Assembly (NCBI GenBank): GCA_001792895.1
Contig: MARA01000005.1
Location: 744,001-808,000 of the forward strand
Direction of reading: 5' to 3'
DNA from: Lentinus brumalis
Lineage: Eukaryota; Basidiomycota; Agaricomycetes; Polyporales; Polyporaceae
Length of the DNA: 64,000 nucleotides
The notes under the pieces are model-generated. The model was given only the letters and a program-made list of their open reading frames with translations. It did not search any database and was not told the DNA's origin. Below are positions 36,540 through 49,158 of this stretch, one piece after another; position 1 is the first letter of the stretch; the number at the start of each line of letters is the position of its first letter. The position numbers were made by a program, and so were the translations under genes.

Positions 36540-38749
36540 CTTACGAACGGCGTGGAGGGGGAGAGGAGGAAGGAACAGGGGAGAACGTACGCAGAGTGGG
36601 TCCTTTAAATGTCGCCGCTCGAACGAGAGCCCTCCACCCGTCCTCGCGGTATACCGATGAGTGTCATGATGCGCGGTTCGACTGGGCTACGAGAGCTCCC
36701 AGGAAAGGCAAGATCGTGTACGGCGGAATAGGACAGATGCCATCCGGCAAGGGAGACGCGCAGATTCTGGCGACTCAGAATGAGCATTCCGCCCTCCCGG
36801 GATCACAGACCGACCCGAGGACAGGCTCCCTGCGGCTGTGGCATGCTGCGGCGGCTCCTGGGCCAGAGGTTGACGCTCCGGTGTTCAAAACCACGCATAT
36901 GGTGGACCGGCGCTCAGCAGAGCGTCCTGTGCACAGGTTGGAATGGAAGCACCTCCGCGGGGGTCCGGCAAATAAACCAGATCGAGAAGATCGAGTCAGG
37001 CTCGTCGAATGCGCTCGAGGCTGCCTGAGGCTGGGTTCGCAGGCGCGGCTATCGAAGATATGAGCATCGACTCAGCGTTCGTGCCAGGTCCGCCGAAGCT
37101 TCTCACGTACTGCAAGGCAGCGTACATAGCTCGGCAACCTTCCGGACAACCCACACCATGATGTGGTGGCGCCTTCAGCACATCTTGATAGCGGACCAGA
37201 CCAGTAGCTGCGGTAGTACGGATCGTCTAGAACCCATGGTCACCTTGACGATGGGCCGGAGGACAATTGCACCTCTACAACTCTGCCGCGGAGCCCCGGC
37301 GGACGTTGAGGGACACTACGGAGTCCCGTGAATGCGGTTCACTATATGGGCGCGTGTGAGCCTGACTGTGAGAGACACTTCTGTCTAGTCGCGGATATGA
37401 TGCCGCACCTAGTCACTGCTGTTCCGTGAGGTGCGCCCTTGGTGCGCCCGACTGGTTCGCTGCAACTTGACATTCGGCGAGCATTCGATCATAGGTTGGG
37501 CAAGGACCGGCGAAGCCGGACGCGGACGCAGCGCGAGTCGAGCCGCTGGGTGGGCGGGCTCGCTTGTGCTGCGATTTGATACTGAGTTCGTGCCTTCGGT
37601 ATGCCCGAGGACGTCGATGCACGGGCGGCGAGGCGGGCTCGGGCGGAGCGCAAGCGAGAAGGGCGTGGTGGGTGGGGCAAAAGAGAGTACGATAATACTA
37701 GCAATAAGTAATATGCTAACCAGGAAGGATGAGGAGTCGTGTTTCCGACGCGATGGTGAAGGACGGACGACGAAAACTTAGCGCGCTCGTCTGCTCCGCT
37801 GGACGCTGGGCGCCTGCCTCGCGGGCTCGGCCGGGCCCTACACTAATCGACTAGATTAAGCGCCTTGAAGATCTTGCTCTCGATTCTCCTGTTTCGTTCT
37901 GCATTCATCTTCCCAATCCTCGCGGTGTGAGTATGCTCGTAGCGGACGAGTGGGTTCTGCTTGTCGGATTGTCAGAGCGGATCTTCAGAATGGTCATGCT
38001 TTGGATAGGAAGAATCATCATCGTGGGCGCAGTTGCGCCCATGAGTTCAAGTTGCAACCCCGCAAACACTTCTCGAACCATTCGAAACCCGTCATTTGAA
38101 GACGCTTGAAGCACTTCTTTTGCAACCATGAGCGGGGAATGGGCGTGCTCCAGTTTGTGCAGCTGTGGTCGGATGGAGAAATTGTCCAAATTGCGTGTGG
38201 CCAGCTGCAGAGGGCGTTCGCAGCTGAAGCTGAAGTTTCGCCTGGTGAGTTCTCTATCTTCGTATCTCTGTTGCTAGCTCATCCGCCCAGCAAAAGCTTA
38301 CGACGGCCGCTCTCGTGACTGTGTTCTACAACTTGCGAACTTAGTCTCGAGGGCTAGGCATGGAGCCTTCTTCCACAATGTTAATATCGCTCATGATGTC
38401 TTCTTCAGATCTGGCTGACGATCCCTCGTCTGAGACGCCTCGTTCCGACCCACCGACAGTTCTCTCAGGCGTACTCAAACCTGCGTTTGGACCCTGAGAA
38501 TACCGGATCTTCAAGCTCTCACTTGTGCCCCGCGCAGAAGCTGCCCGAAGGGCCGAAGAGACCCACGAGCGCCGCGTTTCGTAGCGGGGTGGACTCGGCC
38601 TAAACGTTAACCCTCCCCGCGGACGCCACGGGGTGACCTCCCGACAACGCAACGTCGCCTAGCGGATCTGCTGCATCGTTCCCTCTACGATGGAACGGGG
38701 TGATGCCAGACGGGCACTGTGGACGGCGTCAGCGCTCGGACCTTTTGGT

Positions 38750-39250
38750 CGGAGATACTGTGCACACACGGTACACCGTGCTTCCGCACTCATCAGGCCG
38801 TACGTACGTCATTTCTCTCAGTATCATGCACGAGCAGTCGTAATTCATCCTTCCAGCCGTCACCGATCCACTGTAATCTACGCAGATTCGCATGCAGAGC
38901 GGGGCTAGAAACAATCCGACATAACGCAAACGAAGTCGGAGGACTTGTGACTATGCCTATTGTCATGTTCACCGGCTCCGGGTATCGACGCACTCGAGTT
39001 ACACAATCGCAGTGGGCCGGCCGGGATCAAGCTGATCGTTTCGAACAATAAGACGAGATCGCAAACAATACGCAGTGAAGTCGACTTCTCCCGTTGCAAG
39101 ACCGTGCTGACGACGCGGTTGCTCACCCGCAAGCTGCATCACAGTTGCCGCGCGCATCGCAGCGCCGATGAACACATACAAATGCGTACTCACCACCTGT
39201 TATCCTGCAGCTCGATCACGCCTCCGATTCCCTCTTGATGCTCAACGGAA
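38750..39250. repeat. Segment duplicated in inverse orientation at about 51830-52290
   Basis: The shared blocks include CTTCCGCACT.ATCAGGCCGTACGTACGT (38781-38811 here) and, further on, GGGATCAAGCTG, AACAATAAGACGA and CGCAAACAATA. Translations share FRTxQA before a GTACGT donor, and GIKLxVxxNKTxSQTIR. Both copies have scattered stops, so they look like relics of one unknown spliced gene. Confidence 0.65.
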
Positions 39251-39580
39251 CCGTCTGGAGACCACGGGGTCACTGTGCTTTCGGAGCGGTTGCTCTGCGA
39301 CCTGCAAAACGTTGCGACAAGAACACAGGTGAGTGTTCCTGCATGGTATGTAGTCTGTAGACCCGCTCGTCTCGCAGTTGTGTGGCATCGACGGATATCC
39401 TCTCAGTTACCTCCCTCGCATCGCGCTACTCCGACACCATGCACTGCTATCATGTGCCCGATCCGATGCTACTGCCAGGTGCATATCTCCCCTGCTTGTT
39501 TCCTGTTCTCGCTTCGGTCTAGTGACAAGAAAAACAGTACTAGGGATGCGGGACCCCACCCAGTTGTCGCACGCTGCCAT

Positions 39581-39624
39581 GCTATGAGTTCATTAATCGG
39601 CGATCCATTTAGTTAACTCATAGC
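39581..39624. repeat. Hairpin repeat 1
   Basis: The outer arms GCTATGAGTT/AACTCATAGC form a 10-bp stem; the right flank CTCGCATCCG is shared with repeat 2. Confidence 0.75.
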
Positions 39625-39758
39625 CTCGCATCCGTTCGGCAACGGTCCATATAACGCCGGGATAGCAGATAATATTGCGTATATGAATGGGACAAGCATA
39701 TGGACTTCATATCACTATGAATGTGGGATAAGAGCCAGTTGCCGCGTGTCGCTTCCAT

Positions 39759-39804
39759 GCTATGAGTTGACTGAAAGACATGCTTAATTTAGTTGACTCA
39801 TAGC
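39759..39804. repeat. Hairpin repeat 2
   Basis: The outer arms GCTATGAGT/ACTCATAGC continue through TGACTGAA/TTTAGTTG, which pair along their length only if G-U wobble is allowed. A half copy (CTATGAGTTCATTG) follows at about 39835. Confidence 0.75.
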
Positions 39805-40008
39805 CTCGCATCCGTCCGCCAACGGTTACCTGTACTATGAGTTCATTGTTCCTGCCCGCTGGCACATCACAGCACTCTCGGGATGAAAAGGACATCTCCC
39901 CGACGCGGCCACGCAGATGGCGAACAATAAGATGTCGTCGCAAAACAGTTGAGGTATAGTGGACCTTGCATGGCACAGACTATGCCATCGTTCGTCGTGC
40001 AGTGCGCT

Positions 40009-40057
40009 GCTATGAGTTGTTGTAACGTGAGACAGTTACATTACACCGACTCATAGC
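40009..40057. repeat. Hairpin repeat 3
   Basis: The outer arms GCTATGAGT/ACTCATAGC enclose an unrelated inner stem TGTAAC/GTTACA. An extra CTCATAGC follows at 40060-40067. It lies about 270 bp beyond the stop of member C. Confidence 0.75.
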
Positions 40058-40328
40058 AGCTCATAGCCTTGCATCCGTTCCTCGGTCTGGGCCGCGTGCA
40101 AGATCACGGTCGCCACATTGTTCCTGAGGGTGATGTGGGCACATTGTGTGCAGATTATATCATACGTATGGCAGGAGATACGTTGGAGGTATGTCCGACT
40201 CAAGCCGACTACAACATGAATCAACATATTGAATACCGGTAGATCTGATTCGCCAGAGATAGAAGTGTGCACAAAGTGCAGTATGAGTTGTCGTGAGATA
40301 GTGAGGCTCGATGACTGCGGCATGGCAG

Positions 40329-42033
40329 TTACTCGTAGACCATGGCGTTCTGCCATAGGGAAGTGGCATGCTCGGCATGATCTTCCGCCCTTGAGGTCAT
40401 TTCTGAGCGAGGCTGCTGCTCGACTGTGTCGGGAAGAAGACCAACACCGGTGTCGAAATCGTGGTCAGGACTGGTGAGATTGACTGTGACGTCTTCGGGC
40501 TCCCGGATTTCCGTGGCACAGAGTTCGAATTGCCTGTACATGGCTCGGACGAGCTGCGTGAGGGGCCCGATGTACAGTCGTTCTAACGTCTGCTCGAAGG
40601 TCTCTTCCGCGGACGATTGTTGATGAAGCACGTCTCCAGCAGAGAGCGCATCGAAGCAGTCTGGCGCGGGTACATCGAGACCTATGTCTATTTCAGACGG
40701 CGGTGCCATGTCGACGACAATGTGATTCTTGATGGAGGCGCGATGCGGAATGAAGGAGTCGTTTCCCTGTCCGTCCCAGCAATCCAGAGTGGCAGGGGCG
40801 ATGTCAGGAGTGAGCAAGGCGTCCGAAACGGAGTCGGCCGGTGTGACAGGTCCCTCGGAATCTGCAATAGAACTTCTGGCAGGGGATGCGACGGTTTGAG
40901 CCTCGCCACAGCTTTGTCGAGGGAATGTAGGCCGCGTAACCATTTCCCCACGAGCAGAGAGCAAGCCTTTCACGGGAAACGCGACCGTGGAATCGCCATT
41001 GTGACTGGGCACATACGCAAATGTGTTGATGTCGACGGACATCCCAAAGGGCATGTCTTCTCCCATGTCTTTTCCCAACAACGGCGGAGGAGGGTGCAGC
41101 ATCGCAGGATCGGTGGGGGAAAGGGTATATGAGGACGTGGGATACTCATCGGGAGACTGTTCGTATACGGACGGTGAGTCAACTGGTGCGACATATTGGG
41201 AGAGGTATGGATAGGTCTGCGGAATGTCGATGTTGCGCAAAGAGTCCAGAGGCCATCCGTAAGGTGGCGGCGTAAATGACTGCCGGTGAACCGCGGTGGA
41301 CGGCAGCCACCCTGAGGCGTGAATGAGATGACCTTGCTCAGCGTGTTGGCCTCCAGTAGGCAATGAAGCTGATGGTGTGCATGTAATTGAAATACTGGGC
41401 GTGCGACTGTACAGCTCTCCCAGTTGCAGCTCTTGGTTGCTGGGAACGCCACAGGACGTCGTCGGCGCTGGCGCTGGCGTCGATCCCTGGGTTCACCGAC
41501 TCTAGTCAGATTGCGTTGATAGAAACAAAGCAGGAGGTCCGACTTACCAGGTGGTGGCTGTGAGATACGGAGCTAGCGGGAGACGGCAGACCGCGACTTG
41601 CGGAAACAGAGGACGAAGAATGGGTCGAGATAGGCGTAGTTTTACGACGCGTCTTCTTTCTAGCAGGGCCCGGAGGAGGAGGAGGGATACGACCGAGTCG
41701 GGCACCCCACAAAGGAAACTGCATCCGCCTGAGGCGTGAGCCACGCAAGCGACCACTGCAAAACCCAACACCCACACGTTCTTCCTTGTTCTCGAACTCG
41801 GCGAAACTTTCTGGTAGCTTGTCCTTGGCCCCGTTTGTCTTCTGCGGTTTGCTTTGTTTCTGCCGCGGGAGTATGGGCAACAAAGCATGGAAGTGATGGG
41901 TGCCTCGCACACACCTTCGGCGCGCCAGCAGCCGGCAGCTCTGACTTTGAGGCCACGTTCGTCTTCCCAACGCTGCTTCGGGCCGTTTCTTGCGAGCAGC
42001 TTTATTCTTCGGTGTTGCTTTGTCCGTCGTCAT
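40329..42033 (-). CDS. Unknown protein, member C of the paralogous family
   Basis: No recognised function. Exons (minus) are 41915-42033, 41776-41851, 41548-41718 and 40329-41486, giving 507 aa. The N-terminus is strongly basic (MTTDKATPKNKAARKKRPEA). Exon 2 begins SKPQKTNGAKDKLPE, nearly the SKPQKTDGSKWKFPD of member E. A phase-0 intron is followed by FPLWGARLGRIPPPPPG and a second basic patch ARKKTRRKT. The large last exon is Pro/Ser/Tyr/Asp-rich (SFTPPPYGWPLDSL, LSPTDPAMLHPPPP). It ends in a more structured acidic region with ETFEQTLERLYIGPLTQLVRAMYRQ, likely a helix. The basic N-terminus suggests nucleic-acid binding or nuclear location; that is inference only. Hairpin repeat 3 lies downstream and the upstream block is shared with member D. 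Confidence 0.7.
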
Positions 42034-43887
42034 GCTGGAGGTAGCCACCTTACGGCAGGTAGCGGGGGGAAAATACAAGGGCGGACGTTGTGGCGGGAGA
42101 GAACAAGGGTGTGGCCTCCCGCACCGAGTTTTACGAACGCGACGCGTTGCCGCTGGTCGGACGGAATACTCGAGCATGGGAGTCCTTGGGCCCTCCGCCT
42201 AGGCTCCCCACTCATTCTCACCCCATGCAGCGCCATGACTCGACTCGTGTCTGTCCCAATTCGTCGTGGACCCGTGCACAGGAAATCACAACTCTCGCGA
42301 TCTTCCGAGACCAAAGATGCATCCTCGCGGCTTGAACTCGGTCCCGGGGCACTGGAACACATACCAGGGCGCAGGGCGCCCAGGACCTCTCCGATACAGC
42401 GATAGATATCTGCATCGGCGGCGGCGGAAGGACGGTGCGACTGCCTCGACGTCCGCAGATAGCAGGGCGGTCACGGCACAATACGGCAACTGCCCTCGAG
42501 CGCGATCCGTGTCCTGACTCCTCACGCACAGGGCGTGATTGTTCGCACTCATGTTTCTAGCGACCTGCCAAAGCATCGGAATACGCCGTCCGCCGCATAG
42601 AAATGTCAACGCTTTCGCCAGCGGAACAGCTGAAAAATTGTCCCATCTCACGAAACCGGAAGCTTCCTAACGCATTCACCGTTCACGCACGTCAGGACCG
42701 CAGCGGCCAGCACCCGGGGGATGCTCAAGTGGGGTCAGCCTCACGTTCCGAACGCCTTCGTGAGCTAAGAACACACCCGCGCGGCATCCGATGCACCCAT
42801 TAGAAGCACGGTCCAGGAACTATAGGGGCTCTGCGTCCCGGAGACGGTATACCACTGGACGCGCTCAAGTCATTTGGACTGAGGCGATGTGCGCGATGGA
42901 AGCGTCCACGGTTCTAGCTTCATATGCGTTGGACCCGAGAGCGTGGATAGAACTCACCGAATATCATTTTCCGGCAGAATTCGCGCGTTTAGTGCCTCGA
43001 GTGACACTCCACAGCAACGCAACGCGAAAGTCACATTGGTGACGGGAAATCGGAGGATACGGTGTACGTCGGAGCTGGTCACGGTGTCGGAACCGGACTC
43101 GGATACACTCAAGGAAGTGTACGCCGAAGCTGGAAACCTCCACGGTGTATCACAAAGGTAGCCAGGGGGCATCCATTGTACCAGGACAGCGACGTGAGAG
43201 AATGCGACATTGTAGTGCGAGGGAGAAAGCAACCTTGTTTTGCATTACTAGACGACCCTTCCGAGTCATATGGCTCTCTATCTGCTTCCCTTGCGGACAA
43301 AACGGAAATGTGCGTCAGCTTTGTACCAGCAGAGCAGAGCAGACTCACAAGCTACGTGAACCCAGCTGCGTAGACGCATGAGAGGAGAAAGATACCAGAA
43401 GATACCATGGACCTACTACAAGCGCCGGCAGTGAAAAGTAACCTCGAACAACAATGACCATATATGGATCTGTTGATAGGCGCTGTCAGGTCGGTAACCG
43501 CAGCACCGTCGAAATTGCAACTTATAGAGCCGTCCTATCCAGGATCCGTATTCAGGATCCTCGCACCGGAGAGTGGATGCGAGCATACGCAACAGCATAC
43601 CTGGGCGCATAGGAATTAGCGACTTTGATGTACTAGATACAAACGGATAACTGCTGTGCTGAAAGTCCCAAAAGCAACATGTAGTAGGCAACGAACGATG
43701 GTATATATGCGATATGAACCCTTGAAACTTGAACAGCAATAACGGCAGCAGGGCAGCTTCACAGCGAGTGCACCTCTCCCCAGACCAGACCCCATCCTCT
43801 TCTCCGATTCCTCTTCCCATGAATGACTCGCACTTCCTGATAGCGCACCGACGGTGATGAGATGGAGTCCCCGACATTTCCAGGGCA
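42034..43887. other. Gene-poor interval upstream of member C
   Basis: The part at 42280-42430, read on the minus strand, is similar to 48750-48910 upstream of member D (shared GCCGCCGATG, GGTCCTGG, TCTCGGAAG.TCGCGA), so duplicated promoter or upstream sequence is retained. No intact gene is seen. Confidence 0.45.
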
Positions 43888-45152
43888 TCATTGCCAGACG
43901 AGCTTCCCGTTCTCGTCGACGTAGGCAGACATGCCACCGCTGGTCGTCTTCTTCGACGCCTTGGCCTGCTCCGCCATCCGCTCACGCTCGAGGTCGCGCT
44001 TGTGCTTGGCGAGGGCGGCGAGCCGCTGCGCCTCCGCCTCCGCCTTGGCCTCCTTCTCGGCCTCACGTCGCGCGGCGTGCTGCCGCTGCTTTTTCGTGAG
44101 CGTCTCCGGGGCCTTCTGCGCGGTCGCCGTCTGCGACGACGGTGTCTTGTTCGCTTCTGAGATGCGCATCGTCAGCATACGACAATTTCCGCTGCAGTGA
44201 TTGACAAGAGAGACGAGATACTCACTCGGTCGCCCGCGACTCTTCACGACGCCCCACCCGCCATCGTCCTCCCCGTCCGCATCGTCCGCAGTCCCGCGCG
44301 TGTCGTCGACGTCCTCGTAGTCGGCCCAGGAGAAGCCCGTCGCGGGCTGCTCGCCGGCTTTCGGTTTGATGCGCATAACGCGCGCGAGCTCGGGGTAGTC
44401 GGGTTCTTCGAGCAAGCTGCCAGCACTACGTCAGGACCGCCATCACAATCAGCTAAGCAAGACGCACTCTTCGACCCCAGTCTTGCGCGGCTTGGGCAGC
44501 AGCCGCTCCGCCAACGTGCGCCGGTTCTCCGAGATGCCCGAGTGCGCGAGAGCCGACTCGTCCTCCGTCCGTTCGGTCACAGGGGACGAGTTGCCCGTCA
44601 CCGACGTGGTGATCCCCGCGTCGCTCGTCGAGACACCGAGCTGGGGCCGCCCCTCGGCCGCCTTCGCCGCGTCTCGCTCTGCCCTCTTCTTCGTCTCCAC
44701 CCTCGTCCACCCATCGTCGTCCAGCGCAGCGGGCTTGGGGGTCGCAGACTTCCTAGGCTTGCGCGCGGCGGACGACTCGGGCGCGGTTGCCGACGACTCG
44801 GACTGTGCGTCGGCAGGGACAGGACTCGCCTTCTTGGCCTTCTTCTTCTTCTTCGGCTTCCCCGCTGCTGCTGGCCTGTCCGCGGGTCGGAGGGCGCCGC
44901 CGACGCGGCGTCGAAGTCCCCAGGGACGACAGGGGGGAAGGACACCACGCTGGGCTCTGCAGGTACGTCCTCCTTCGTGCTCCCACCCGCCCCGGCCTTC
45001 TTCTTCTGTTTCTGCTTCTTGGACGACGATGCTGATGTAGACGGGTCCTGGGATGGCGCGGGCTTGGGCTTGTTGAGCTGGGCGTATCCGTACGCAGCAG
45101 CGCCGGCGACGACGGCGGTTCCAAGGGGAATGTAGCTTTGCGCGGAACCCAT
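43888..45152 (-). CDS. Conserved Lys/Ala-rich protein with N-terminal membrane segment, function unknown
   Basis: The start MGSAQSYIPLGTAVVAGAAA contains one hydrophobic segment, followed by a long Lys/Ser/Ala-rich linker (KKQKQKKK, KPKKKKKAKK). The motif ALDDDGWTRVETKKRAERD follows, then ENRRTLAERLLPKPRKTGVED, LLEEPDYPELARVMRIKP, GFSWADYEDVD, DGGWGVVKSRGR and a C-terminal coiled coil (KKQRQHAARREAEKEAKAEAEAQRLA) ending ENGKLVWQ. Certain 3' exons are 44226-44416 and 43888-44153. The 5' exon 44468-45152 cannot be read in one frame: between about 44860 and 44930 the frame must shift by one, meaning an unrecognised intron (for example a GTGGGA donor near 45000) or a sequence indel. The protein looks like a conserved basidiomycete ER or ribosome-associated protein, but I cannot name it. 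TATA at 45228-45233. Confidence 0.75.
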
Positions 45153-45460
45153 GGCGAGGAGAACAGGGCAAGGAGCGTAGACGAGAGGTGTGTTGGAACT
45201 TGGGAGGATGGAAGGAGGACGTGTAACTTATAAGACCGCAGTTACTGACGTGTAATTATGGCCCTTGCCCCGTTCCTGGCATAGCTTACTTACTTTGCCG
45301 AGACGCGTCAACAAGCACAAATAGCACGTCCCGGCGCTAAACATATCAAGCGAGGTTTGTCCGCCCAGCCTCCCTCCGACAAGTTTCTGGCACACAAGAC
45401 ACCCAAGGCGTACTTATCACTGAGAGTACCAGCTGCATAGCCTACATAAGACGAGGGAAA
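45153..45460. other. Intergenic with TATA box for the upstream-facing gene
   Basis: TTATAA at 45228-45233 is about 78 bp before the ATG of the minus-strand gene. The rest includes the end of the COQ6 transcript. Confidence 0.5.
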
Positions 45461-47702
45461 TCAGGGTCGCTGCGAATCCGAGAGGCCCTTCAAGATCCTC
45501 TGCACCCCGGCACCAACCGTGTTTCCGACACCCTCGGTTAGCGTCCTCACCCCGCTCATGGTTCTAGCCAAGCTCTCCACGCCATCAGCAGCAAAGCTCG
45601 CCCCAAGCTGCGTTCCCGACGGCCCGCGACGGGAGCTCTGGCTACCCGCGTTCAGCATCAAGGCCGCCTTGACAGAGTCGAGCTCGTTCAGCACCTCCAC
45701 CCCGACCGAGCGTGCCCATACGATGGGCTCAGCGGTGAAGGAGTACAGCTTGTGCAACTTGTCGCATGCGGCCATAATTTTGTGGTTCTCGAAGTATCGC
45801 TCGCGCGCGTAAGGGAGCAGCGCGGTCCGAGAGCCTGCGCGAGGAAGTCAGCTCGCGGTCGTGAGCCTCTGGGAATCAACTCACCAATATCGCCACCAGT
45901 ATGCACGGCCTTCTGGATGCAGTGAAACAGGGCCTCGACGTCACCTAGGCCCATGTTGAGACCCTGACCAGCCAGTGGATGAATGGTGTGCGCAGCGTCC
46001 CCAACGAGAACAGTACGAGCGCCGGCGCCATCCCCGATGTACTCGTCCGCATGGTTGAATCTCAGAGGGAACGAGGCGGCAGAGCCAGGCTGAATCTCCG
46101 TCACCAACGGTGGAAGGGCGTCCGCGTCCACCGGAGGTACACCCGTGGTATCCGCGGCGAGGGAATATGCTGAGCGCGAATCGATGCTATGCGAGCGTTC
46201 GCGCCAGGAGATCTCTTCTCGCAGCTGTTGTGCGTTCAACGGAGATCCGGTGTTCGCAGAGTCCACGATCAGGTTGTGGAGGTACCTCAGAGACACCTCC
46301 GGCAGTCGGAACGCGGCGTTTATCATACTGGCGAGCACGCCCGGTTCAGAAGACAGGAGCGCCTTCGCCAGATGCGGCTTCGTCGACCACACGAGAGAAG
46401 ACGTAGTGGGCGATAACGGCAAGAACGCGATGGGTCCAGTGGGGAGGAACCTTTGATACGCAGTTGTGTTAGGCGTCTGGAACGAGGATCGCGGGTGATG
46501 GATCATGGTGGCGACAATAGCTGTCGTGTCATACGCCCATCCGTATGACTGAATCCCGGCATACGAGCGCACCGGAGAATTGAACCCATCCGCACCCACC
46601 TGGAATGCGGTCAGCACCATACCAACCCAGATGACACGGGCGAACTCACTAGAAGCCGTGCGCGCAGCACTCTGCCGTCAGAGAGGTGGACAAGCGGCCA
46701 CCCACCACCCTCGCGTTCCTCGCGCTGGATGGACTGCACTTTCACCTTATCGAACAGCTGGACAGCAGATGTGCTGTCGAGGTGGCGGAGTAGCGCCCGC
46801 TGGAGATTGAGGTTCTCCGTGAGCCGCGCCATCTGGGGTAGCGACTCCATGCCGGGTAGATGGGAGGCGAGGACGTCTTGCATAGAGAACGTAACTCGCG
46901 CATCAGAGAGTCCATCCCAAACCTGAAGAGTAGAGTGTGTGAGTTAAGGTGGGCATGTTGTGCTTCAGGGACAAGAGACGCGATCGCTTCAGTAGGACGA
47001 AGGCTTCCAAGTGTTCCTAGCTGGGGTCTGGGAGCCACGTTCAATTTCGCGGATGAATTTGGCAGTGTGGTGACTGCTAACAGACAGTTTGCATGGGCTT
47101 TGGCCCAACGACCTGCCCTTGACGCATTTCATAGCCACAGCAGCCCCATCGCGCCGACATCCTCGACCACGGTCGCACATAGAATAGCCAAGAAAAAGCA
47201 AAGGCAGTGGGAACACATATTGCGTACTCACCTGTATTTCTTCCATAGGACATGTACGCCCTTCCTCCACGTGAGCCCACGCACCAATCTCTTCACCCAG
47301 CCTTGAGCATCCTCCACACAAATACACACAGCACAGCCCTGCGCACCTCCCAGGAATGCTTGCGACGCGTTCGTGATCGAGCTGACGCGGTTCGAGTAGG
47401 TGCCCGACGGAGGAGCCCATCCTCGCACTTTATCCAGGTCGCTGACTTCGACCAGCGATACTTTCAAGGTATTGCGTATAGTTGGTTGCGAGCCTGTACA
47501 CCTTTCAGAGACGCGCACAGAGTATGAAGAAAGACTGTTACTCACTCAGCGCGCTCGCGAGCGCGAGTCCTGCGGGTCCTCCGCCGACGATGACGACGTC
47601 GGTCTCCTGTGGAACGACCGTGCTCGCTGCGCGGCTTAACGTGCAGCCTACGTTCCGGGCGTGTCGAGCAAGCCTCAAAGCATGCTTGTTAGCGGACAGC
47701 AT
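45461..47702 (-). CDS. COQ6: Ubiquinone biosynthesis monooxygenase COQ6 (mitochondrial)
   Basis: A flavin-dependent monooxygenase for C5-hydroxylation of the ubiquinone ring; part of the CoQ synthome on the matrix side of the inner mitochondrial membrane. Exons (minus) are 47546-47702, 47347-47493, 47232-47290, 46650-46922, 45885-46599 and 45461-45834, giving 574 aa in frame. The first about 30 residues (MLSANKHALRLARHARNVG) are a basic presequence. FAD motif 1 is VVIVGGGPAGLALASAL. SYSNR-like YSNRVSSITNASQAFL follows, then GAWAHVEEGRTCPMEEIQVW, VGADGFNSPVR (DG motif), and VLVGDAAHTIHPLAGQGLNMGL (GD motif and COQ6/UbiH signature). All are intact. It is longer than yeast Coq6 (479 aa) because of an extended acyl-pocket region and a Ser/Gly-rich C-terminal tail. 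The start is the first ATG in frame. Confidence 0.94.
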
Positions 47703-49158
47703 AGGAGGGATGACCTTCGGATAGAAGGGAGGAGGGAGGAGTGCACGCAACGGAGCGCCCGCACCGGCTCAGGACATCGGCGCCCATCACTGCGTTGTCC
47801 ATAAATGGTGATGCTTGTTCGAGGTTACCTTTCCTGCCGGAGGCGCCCAATGTCTCCTTCTCCTCATATGCCACTGCAATACGTCGATATGGCTGGGTTC
47901 ATGTAGCTGGTGAGGAGTCTTTGGATTGCTTTGATACGTATCTGACGAAAACTTTTGTTTCATCCGTGAGGAATGGAGACAGAGCCCGGTGAAGGTCGTC
48001 TAGTAACGCAAAACAACGTTGTTATGACGTTGTCTTTCTTTGTGAAACCACGTACAACGTCGCCTCATACTTATCATTGCAGTTCTCCCAAGAGAATGAC
48101 TGAGCCTTGTTGCGACTGTCATGCACCGTGCGGCGTCCACCAGTACGTCCGTCACCTACGTGACTCCAACGTAAGTACACCGTGTCCTCCGGTTCCAGTT
48201 CGCCTATGTGACGTCTGCGACCATAATATACTACTTTCAGCGCGTCTCCAAGGCATGTAACGCGCCATATGACTGGCAAATATTATCTGGTGAGTATCAT
48301 CCCTGTTCTCGGTTTCAATGCGTATAAATCTAGAAGCAGCGATGCCCACGCTTCTCCATCACGGTCTGCGGCATAGCCCCAGGTCAACGCGGCTTGGGCT
48401 CATCAGCGGTATGCTGTCCGTGGGACGTAGAGCCCCTATACATCGTGGACGGTACATTCGATGGGTGCATCAGATGTCTCGCCAAACTGTCCTTAGCTCG
48501 CGAAGACGTTCGGGCATGACACTGGCCCGACAAGTACCTTCATCGCTCCGGGGGCCGCGATCCCGACCTGTGTCCGTCAGGGAGCTTTCTGTTTTGCGAC
48601 AACGAAAGCATTGTTGGCCTTCGCACAATGTCTTTCGCACCTCTGACAAGTTAGCAGACGTTCTACCACGATGAGCACCGCTTGCTACACGAGGAGCACA
48701 ACCCGTGTTTGAGCGCACCTGCCATGTGGGATTTCGAGGCAGACGGACGGTGCATCTGCCGCCGATGTATACGCCAGCGCTCTATCCACAGGTCCTGGGG
48801 TTCGCCGCCCTAGTGTGTGGTCAGATGGGCCTGGCACCGAGGTACAGCCGCTGGGAAGCGTTCTCTGATCTCGGAAGTCCGCGATAGTTGTAGATTCCTG
48901 AGCACAGCTCCGCAGGGAACTGGGGTAGACACGAGTCATGACTCAACACGGGGCAGAATCAAGTAGGAAGCCTCGTAACAACTCCCAGGCCCGAGGCCTC
49001 GAGGCCTCAGACCTTCCAAACAATCGCAAATCGTCGTGCCCATAAGTCTCGGCGCGGAAGGCCAGACATGGACATCCTTGTTCCCCTTCCCCTTGCACCC
49101 GCTCGTCTCTACGCAACTTGTGCGCTTCACAAAACGAACTCAGCATTCTGCTTCGACA
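47703..49158. other. Gene-poor interval upstream of member D
   Basis: It holds the block (about 48750-48910) shared with the upstream region of member C, and a core-promoter stretch CATAAGTCTCGGCGCGG (49041-49057) shared with member E. No intact gene is seen, although 48300-48700 has coding-like frames interrupted by stops. Confidence 0.45.

Larger units (their letters stand above)
36540..40328. other. 3.8-kb gene-poor accessory interval
   Basis: No intact gene. It holds the copy at 38750-39250 of a segment duplicated near 52 kb, and three hairpin repeats (39581-40057) embedded in a loosely repeated unit of about 180-250 bp (compare the sequence before 39581 with that before 39759). Around 36880-37180 on the minus strand a stretch containing YAALQYVRSFGGPGT looks coding-like but is interrupted. 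Confidence 0.4.

Noticed and set aside
47285..47346. A 35-nt intron or frameshift in COQ6 exon 2-3
   Set aside because: Using the acceptor GTGAAG at 47291-47296 gives a normal 56-nt intron and the conserved FLGEIGAWAHVEEG sequence.
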